Shown here: positions 58,446-64,000 of the stretch, piece by piece
How positions within the stretch are numbered: the first letter of the stretch is position 1
How the letters are laid out: every line of letters starts with the position of its first letter
Assembly: GCA_963693305.1 (NCBI GenBank)
Contig: OY855905.1
Span: 25,966,437-26,030,436 of the forward strand
Reading direction: 5' to 3'
Origin: Meandrina meandrites
Lineage: Eukaryota > Cnidaria > Anthozoa > Scleractinia > Meandrinidae
Length of the DNA stretch: 64,000 bases
Made by a program: the position numbers and the translations under genes
Notes under the pieces: generated by a model
The model's database searches: none
What the model was told of the DNA's origin: nothing
Seen by the model: only the letters and a program-made list of their open reading frames with translations

Positions 58446-60263
58446 ATGACTAATGACTGATTCATTAATTGATCACTCTTTAACTTCATCACAAGACTGA
58501 TTGATTGATTGATTGATATGACTAATGACTGATTTATTAATTGATCACTCTTTAACTTCATCACTTGACTGATTGACTGACTGACTAATTGGTTGATTGA
58601 TTGATTGATTGATTGATTGATCACTCTTTAACTTCATCACTGGATTGATTGATTGATTGATTTTAGGTAAGTGGCAAGGATACTTCATTGATTTCAGGGA
58701 TATTATTGGAAATCCTGCTAACAGCAAGTGGAATATGGAGATCAATATGGAGTTTAAAAATAACCATGAATTCACTGCAACTGGGAGTGACCAGGTTGGA
58801 CCCTTCACATTTAAGGATGGAAAAATAACAGGTAGATGTCATCTTATCTTGCAATCAGAGCATTACGATTGTGTTGTTGGCTAAACAAATGCAAAACCAA
58901 AACCAAAACCAATAAGACTTGTGTTTGCTTTGAGCTAGAATGGTTAGAGAAACACTATTGCAGGGACTTTACCGCATTTTTGATCAAAACCATGGGCGCT
59001 TACCATTAAGCGAAAAAATCGGAAAATTCTGGTTGAAGGTCAAATGGAACAGTTGTTTTCGGAAAAATCAATTTGGAAATTGTGGACTACCTCCAATGAG
59101 GTTCGTTTTTTTTTTATGTTGGGATTATGGAACATCGGAAATTTCCTTACCATTTGCATGGGTCCCATCCTGATGGAAAACAATAACAGGAAGTTATGGT
59201 AAGCCTCATCGCTTTCGGCTGGTTTGCTCATTAATTTTTGGAAAATCCCTTACCATTATTCAATGGACATTCCAACCAGCTCCTTCCGACGTAATGGCAA
59301 GCACCCCATACTAAAATTATTTCAACACTCTATTGAAATGTGCCAAGCCTGGCGGGAGGGGGGAATCTTATAAAAAACAGACGGGGATGCTCGTCGGAAA
59401 TTTTTGAATTAAACCCATAAAGGAGCTGGGCGTGGCTCAAGCTTTTTTGATCCCTAAAAGATACCAAATTTCAACATTTCTTTACCTGCAACACTAAATG
59501 AGACCTTAAGATACCAAGATACCAAAAAATAGGATTTATAGAGCGTTTTCATGACATTACGGCAGCCATATTGGTGTTTCGAAACAAAGAAACGCCAGCC
59601 ATATTGGTGTACCAAGCCATTCCTCTGGGAATTAAAATCTATTTTCATGCAAAAATGGTCTTCTGTTTCAGTAAACCAATATGGCTGCTGGTTGCATGAA
59701 CCACGGTTAACCAGGGGTTACGGTAATGTGAATCTATATTTCAACATTTCTTTACCCGCAACACTGAGACGTTAATGGCTAAAAATATAAGTGAGACCAA
59801 AATCTGACATTTTCACCCCTAAGCGAAACAACGAGCATCCCCGTCCCTTTTCTTTGGGAGTCCCCTGCCCCAGGTGCCAAGAACATTGAGATGAAGATAA
59901 GGGAGAGTGAATTGTAATGTCTTATAATATTTTAATTCCAAGACTCTTAAAATATTTCAGTCATTCAGTGCACTAATATTAAAAGTAATGTTAAACAAAA
60001 TTAGACCATTATTAAGCTTGCATTGATCAAAATATCTTTTGGCCTTTGATGTTCAGCATAATGCTCATGACAGCATCCAATTATTGCCCAATTGCGTAAC
60101 TTTTTTATTCTCAGATGGCAAAGTGCAGTTCCTCAAGGCATATGCTGGTCACAACGTGGTTTACGAGGGTGAAGCCAAAGGGATGCAAATGACAGGACAT
60201 TGGTGGCTTGAGGATGCTCCTGACGTCAAGGGTGACTGGGCGATGTGGCCAGCCACGGCATAG
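57773..60263 (+). CDS. Small three-exon gene, 112-residue beta-rich protein of unknown function
   Basis: Exons 57773-57797, 58667-58831 and 60115-60263 join in phase 1/phase 1 to 112 codons plus TAG. Splice sites: G/GTACGT donor, TTTTAG acceptor, G/GTAGAT donor, TTCTCAG acceptor. An in-frame TAG nine bases before the ATG fixes the start. The protein starts MTIQYFISGKWQGYF. It has alternating hydrophobic strands and recurring Gly/Trp/Tyr: KWNMEINMEFKNNHEFTATG, VGPFTFKDGKIT, VQFLKAYAGHNVVYEGEAKG, MTGHWWLED, GDWAMWPATA. There is no signal peptide or membrane segment, so a cytosolic small beta-barrel (calycin-like) fold is my inference. The exact family is not recognised. Promoter motifs are not evident; short C-rich runs lie about 250 bases upstream. 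Confidence 0.85.
58320..58372. repeat. CCCAGGGCTTTTC hairpin
   Basis: TCCCAGGGCTTTTCACTTC pairs with GAAGGGAAAAGCCCTGGGA around a short loop. It lies in intron 1 of the small gene, just before the TTGA microsatellite, and is a probable small foldback element. Confidence 0.6.
58391..58662. repeat. TTGA microsatellite with higher-order unit
   Basis: (TTGA)n blocks alternate with TGATCACTCTTTAACTTCAT, which occurs three times (about 58470, 58542, 58619). Two of the three also share ATATGACTAATGACTGATT. This makes a higher-order repeat of about 72-77 bases. Confidence 0.9.
58667..58831 (+). CDS. Exon 2 of the small gene
   Basis: Fifty-five codons' length, phase 1 on both sides. Its acceptor TTTTAG directly follows a TTGA microsatellite, so the splice-site upstream region is made of repeat units. 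Confidence 0.88.
58993..59308. mobile_element. Probable MITE in intron 2 of the small gene
   Basis: GGGCGCTTACCATTAAGC at the left and GTAATGGCAAGCACCCC at the right form inexact inverted ends. The interior has CTTACCATT twice more. Non-coding, same region as the next element. Confidence 0.55.
59383..59845. mobile_element. Inverted-end element with nested repeat, intron 2 of the small gene
   Basis: ACGGGGATGCTCGT at the left is exactly complemented by ACGAGCATCCCCGT at the right. Inside, ATTTCAACATTTCTTTACC occurs twice (about 59468 and 59738), and between these copies lies a block with CAGCCATATTGGTGT twice and CCAATATGGCTGCTGG inverted, consistent with a second element inserted inside the first. 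Confidence 0.7.
60115..60263 (+). CDS. Exon 3 of the small gene with stop codon
   Basis: Begins with a split aspartate codon (DGKVQFLKAYAGHNVVYEG) and ends GDWAMWPATA stop. The acceptor is TTTTTTATTCTCAG. The intron before it (about 1.28 kb) holds two inverted-end elements. Confidence 0.9.
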
Positions 60264-60847
60264 CTAGCCTGAAGTCTCACTAAAAGTACAGTCAAACCTC
60301 AAGAATTGCTGGCTTTGTTATATTCTGACATTGATATTAAGATGAAAACAGTCAATGTCACTTTTGAAGTATGAGTATGCCATAAAAGTAAAATGTACAC
60401 TGCATTGCTGGTAAAAAAACTCAGAAATCTTAAAAGAAGATTTTGTGACTCCTGAAAGCCACAATATTAGGATTACTCTGAAGATGCTAAAATTAATAAG
60501 TCAAAATTACGGTTCTGAAGTAGAAGACTCTTACCTAGCTAGGTTAAGGGGGTTGAATGGTAAATACAAGACTTTGCAAGATGGCGAGACTGATAATCTT
60601 TTACGGAAGCCTAAGCCCTTGCAAAAGAAATCAAGACTCTTATAAATATTAGACGCACCCCACAAACATTGAGACAACAAAACCTCTGAAATCTGGCTTA
60701 AATTTTGCGAGGTGCATTTGTAGGAAGCCAGTGTAATAATCATAACATGTATGTCCATTTTTTAACCTTTTGAATTAACCTAAGGACAGCTACTTGGCCT
60801 GAATCATATTTGTCCTGTCACTGTAGATCTCCTTTCAGGGATCTCGA

Positions 60848-60955
60848 AATAAAACTGACAAGCAACAAGAAAAGCACATTGTTGCCTCTTCACAGCAATA
60901 AAATGCCTGTAGCATAGTTATTTAACTTCTAAGTTTGCATAAAATGCAAAAATAA
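60848..60955 (+). terminator. Candidate polyadenylation signals of the small gene
   Basis: AATAAA at 60848-60853, 60897-60902 and 60950-60955, about 585-690 bases after the stop codon. The 3' UTR (60264 to about 60900) has no significant open frame. Which signal is used cannot be told from sequence. Confidence 0.5.
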
Positions 60956-60973
60956 AGAAAAGTCAACCAGTAT

Positions 60974-60979
60974 TTTATT
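60974..60979 (-). terminator. Candidate polyadenylation signal of a convergent minus-strand gene
   Basis: TTTATT here is AATAAA on the minus strand. It lies beside the plus-strand signals, which would fit tail-to-tail genes, the minus one possibly being the gene that owns the exon at 63354-63434. The link is inference only. Confidence 0.3.
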
Positions 60980-61744
60980 ACTTTTCATTGCCTGGCAAAT
61001 AACAATCACAGTGATTAATTAAAATATTCTGTATTTTACACATCTTGTACTTTTTGTTGTACAAAACAGTCTACACATCCAGCACCTTATTATTCTAATT
61101 TACAACATACCATGATGACCAAAATGAAACAAGGTCAGTAGAAGTGTTTAAAATGCTTTGAATTCTCAGTCTATGTACATATATGCTGTTTAAAAAATAG
61201 AACTCTTTCTTCCAAAAAATGTCTTTTTTCTCATCTACCTGCATGCTGGCTGATCCAAAACAGAACCGATGAGAACAAAACCAAGTCACAGGTTTTTTGG
61301 TTTGCTAATGATTGCTTGATCTAAAAATTCAGCAAATTCTTACTACACTGTAAACTCAAGCTTTTTATTGGCATAGTTGGTGAGCGAAGCCTCAAGCCAA
61401 CTATCAATATTGGTAAACTGTGATTGAGCAGTTTGGTTGTTTTTAATTAGCATGTCTAGTAGTAGATTGGCAACAAAGAAATGCATGTTCATGTTGAAAA
61501 AACTGAAAATGTCAATTGATGGTTTTGCTTAAAGGAAACAACCTGCATGCTCCAAGGGCCTTCTGTAGACGCATTAAAATAGAAGGCACCTGTGCAGCCA
61601 ATTAGATTGTGTGTCTGAGTATTCCAATAATTAGCCAACTGAGTTATGCTAATTAATTAACTAACAATGTTAGATTACGAGCTTAAGATTTCCATGTGAA
61701 GATAGTGAACTATATCCTCATAGAAATTGAGAGTGAATTGAATA

Positions 61745-61906
61745 TAACTGTTTTATACCATGCCATAGAACATGCAGCCAATCAGAGCACAGAAAAGCCG
61801 TTGTATATTCGACGGCATTAAACTCAACCTTCCCATAGTGCGCTGCGATCTTACTCCTAACAACATTTTGAAAGTGTACTTTCTATGGCATGGTATAAAA
61901 TAGTTA
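61745..61906. mobile_element. Short inverted-end element
   Basis: TAACTGTTTTATACCATGCC followed by ATAGAA at the left faces TTCTATGGCATGGTATAAAA followed by TAGTTA at the right. The interior has GCAGCCAATCAGAGCACAG and CGACGGCATTAA. MITE-sized and non-coding. Confidence 0.7.
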
Positions 61907-62785
61907 TGCAACACTTTCTTGAGGCATATGATGGAATATCCCACTTGTCACGCACTGGCCTAAAGGCTCGTGTGTATACCGAGAAAATAAAAGTGACTCC
62001 TTGGATATTCCATAGTATACCACTCAAAAGCATTGCATTTATTACTAGTATCAATTATTAACTATAAATAATAATATTGTTTTCTTCAAATAATGAATCC
62101 CAGTTATTTCTCATTATAAGTGGCAGAGCACGGGGACAAGGGAGCTGTAAAACAAACAAACTATGCAGCTATGAACACATGCTGTTCATTCCAAAAAATC
62201 GGGGGTTTTGAAGAATTCCTTTTGGGAACTCGATTACCTGGAGTAATATTTTCTAAATACTCTTTTGAAACTTTGGAGAAATGAGAAAACATCCTTAGCT
62301 ATAGATTTTGTAGATGGCCTCAAGCCATCGCGGCCTAATGGCTGATCTAGCATATGCTAGTTCAGCCAATCAGACTGCAGCATTTGCATTTAATTTTAGT
62401 AGAATTCTACAAAATATTAGTTAGAGCACTATGTATGCACTACATTTAATTTTCTCCCAATTTTATAACATGCACAATCAAACCAAACCCAAACAATTGA
62501 TCTCTCACTGACAAAACTCTTTGCTATAACAGCTCAAATAAAAGAGACACTTGGTTTGAAAGAAACCAGCACACTCCTGTGTCTAAACTATATTTCTGTC
62601 CATAAGCCTGTGTCACTCTGTATTTGATAAGGTTCAACTAAATATTTTATTAAATAAATATAAAAAAGTCCACTGCTGGTTAATCGCTCTCCACCTTTTG
62701 ATACCAGTGGGAGGATTGTATCTGTCAGCATTACAGCCGACACAAGTAACTATAATGTAATATTCTATTCCAACTTTATAAATTT

Positions 62786-62957
62786 CTAAAATATAAAATG
62801 TTTAAAACAGATCTAAAATGTTAAAATAACTCTAAATTTTTGTTCACCTTCTGTGGTCTTCTTTTTTTTTCTCTGAAGAAGATCACAGAAAGCGATAAAA
62901 AAATTTAGAGTTATTTTAGCATAAGTTTTGATCTGTTTTAAACATTTTATATTTTAG
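62786..62957. mobile_element. 172-bp palindrome
   Basis: CTAAAATATAAAATGTTTAA followed by AACAGATC at the left is mirrored at the right. Further inside, AAAATAACTCTAAATTTTT pairs with AAAATTTAGAGTTATTTT, and TTCTGTGGTCTTC pairs with GAAGATCACAGAA, so almost the whole length folds back. Confidence 0.8.
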
Positions 62958-63189
62958 CTATGAACACAGATCGCTCCAGCACTTTTATTTATAAATTTCG
63001 TGAATATACTTCCGTTTAACTTTGTCAATGGTAATCCAGTGCTATAGGCACACTGATTGATATGTTGGTATCTTTGACTTGATAATTGGAACACTTTCCT
63101 ACAAGCAAATACAAACCAAATTGTAAACAAAGGAAATCAGGCTACTATTTAACTACAGGACTGGTGTGCTACTTAACAATATTACTATG

Positions 63190-63272
63190 TACCATACCAG
63201 TGAATAGTGCTTTTTGTGCACTCTGATTGGTTATCTCAGACTGAGGTGATTAGCAAAGTACTATTCACCTCT
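63190..63272. mobile_element. Short inverted-end element (about 80 bp)
   Basis: AGTGAATAGTGCTTTTTGTG at the left and GCAAAGTACTATTCACCT at the right are near complements, with CTCTGATTGGTTATCTCAGA between them. Confidence 0.55.
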
Positions 63273-63353
63273 GAACAGCCAAAGAGAAACAAGATGGCTT
63301 CCTGTGTCGTTTTGGTTACCGAAAGTAATGTTAATAAAATCAGCTCTACTTAC

Positions 63354-63434
63354 CTTTCCAACATTTTGTTCTAGTCTCTGTAATGCATGCAAGATTCTTT
63401 CTTTTTGGGCTTTGTCCATGAAACGTTTTGAAAC
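63354..63434 (-). CDS. Internal exon of an unidentified minus-strand gene
   Basis: On the minus strand, TCTATTCCAG is followed by 81 bases open in frame (VSKRFMDKAQKERILHALQR, then LEQNVGK), and then GTAAGTAG. Both splice sites fit the consensus and the 27 codons are intact and charged, with a helical look. The flanking exons were not found: downstream ones should lie between here and about 61 kb, and upstream ones probably lie beyond the window. Family not recognised. Confidence 0.5.
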
Positions 63435-63849
63435 CTGGAATAGATTTTATTGAGAAAATCAACACCATTTTAGCTACCGGTAGTTGTTAACTTGTGCCAA
63501 CTACACCTTCGTTTTAAGCTTTAAATGCTTCAAGCCTCATAGTCAACATACAAATTTCCCACTCACATTTCTCATAAATTTGCATCCACAGGCAGAGCTC
63601 CCAGGGGTTTCCATTTTGAGAAAGTGTCCCCTTTGTTTGTGGAGGATTAAAGCCCAGGGGTACTTCCTTAAAAGTACATCTATAGGTACACTGTATGCGC
63701 AGCACAAAACGGTATGGTTTTTGAGCTGTTTTGGTCTAAAATTTGGTACAGTTTATGCTCTATGGCCAGCAATTCTTGGAAGAAAGTATTTTTGCTATAA
63801 TTTTATTCATCTCAGCTCTTTGGAAAGGCAATTAAATTGACACGTCAGA

Positions 63850-64000
63850 GGTATTTTAACCCATTGACACCTGAACCGCCCCAAGCCGCCCGTAAAGGAT
63901 CTGGGCATTTGTCCTGCTTGTGACATCATCACCCTTTTCCCAGAAAGGCAACATCTATGCTCAAATTGTGAAGCAGAACAAGACCTTTCCAACGATACCT
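63850..64000. repeat. Likely dispersed repeat at window edge
   Basis: TTTTAACCCATTGACACCTG, then CCGCC...AAGCCGCCCG and GGCATTTGTCCTGCTTGTGA. The style resembles repeat ends common in cnidarian DNA (impression from memory). It is cut by the window end, and no second copy is visible inside the window. Confidence 0.35.

Noticed and set aside
58343..58808. INQSINQS-repeat proteins
   Set aside because: Translation of the TTGA microsatellite in intron 1 of the small gene.

Overview
The window reads as nuclear DNA of an anthozoan cnidarian, most likely a stony coral. The grounds are AT-rich sequence with long introns and GT/AG splice signals, a fibroblast growth factor receptor (FGFR) gene split over many short exons, a Penelope-like retroelement end with a GIY-YIG domain, and a dense load of short inverted-repeat elements. 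There is no operon structure and no sign of bacterial sequence. The genus cannot be read from the sequence alone.

Layout. (1) 179-13182, minus strand: the 5' three quarters of an FGFR-type receptor tyrosine kinase gene. Ten coding exons can be joined with intact phase, giving 697 codons: signal peptide, three Ig-like domains, transmembrane helix, and a kinase domain up to the start of the region that follows the activation segment. The rest of the kinase C-lobe and the tail lie beyond base 1. Intron 1 is about 6.85 kb and carries microsatellites, a palindromic element and a diverged tandem duplication. (2) 13.2-57.7 kb: about 44 kb with no intact gene that I can support. It holds MITE-like elements, a 5'-truncated LINE end, a decayed C2H2 zinc-finger gene, a tRNA-derived SINE, a long inverted-repeat element with an integrase-associated coding remnant, a truncated Penelope-like element with a 14-bp target duplication, a 2.5-kb inverted-repeat complex full of tandem repeats, and three copies of an unidentified repeat of up to 1.3 kb. 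(3) 57773-60263, plus strand: a compact three-exon gene for a 112-residue protein, intact from ATG to stop, probably a small beta-rich barrel of unknown function. (4) 63354-63434, minus strand: one well-spliced internal exon of another gene. Facing AATAAA signals near 60.9 kb suggest that this gene converges on the three-exon gene.

The genes do not form a pathway. The FGFR is a membrane signalling receptor and the small plus-strand protein is probably soluble. The main structure of the middle 44 kb is layered transposon insertion: at least four elements have inverted ends, and two of them also have clear target-site duplications. Nothing here demonstrates a new biological system. The strongest leads are the Penelope-like copy with a hammerhead-like core in its inverted terminal repeats, the inverted-repeat derivative of an integrase-bearing element, and the 44.9-47.4 kb complex.
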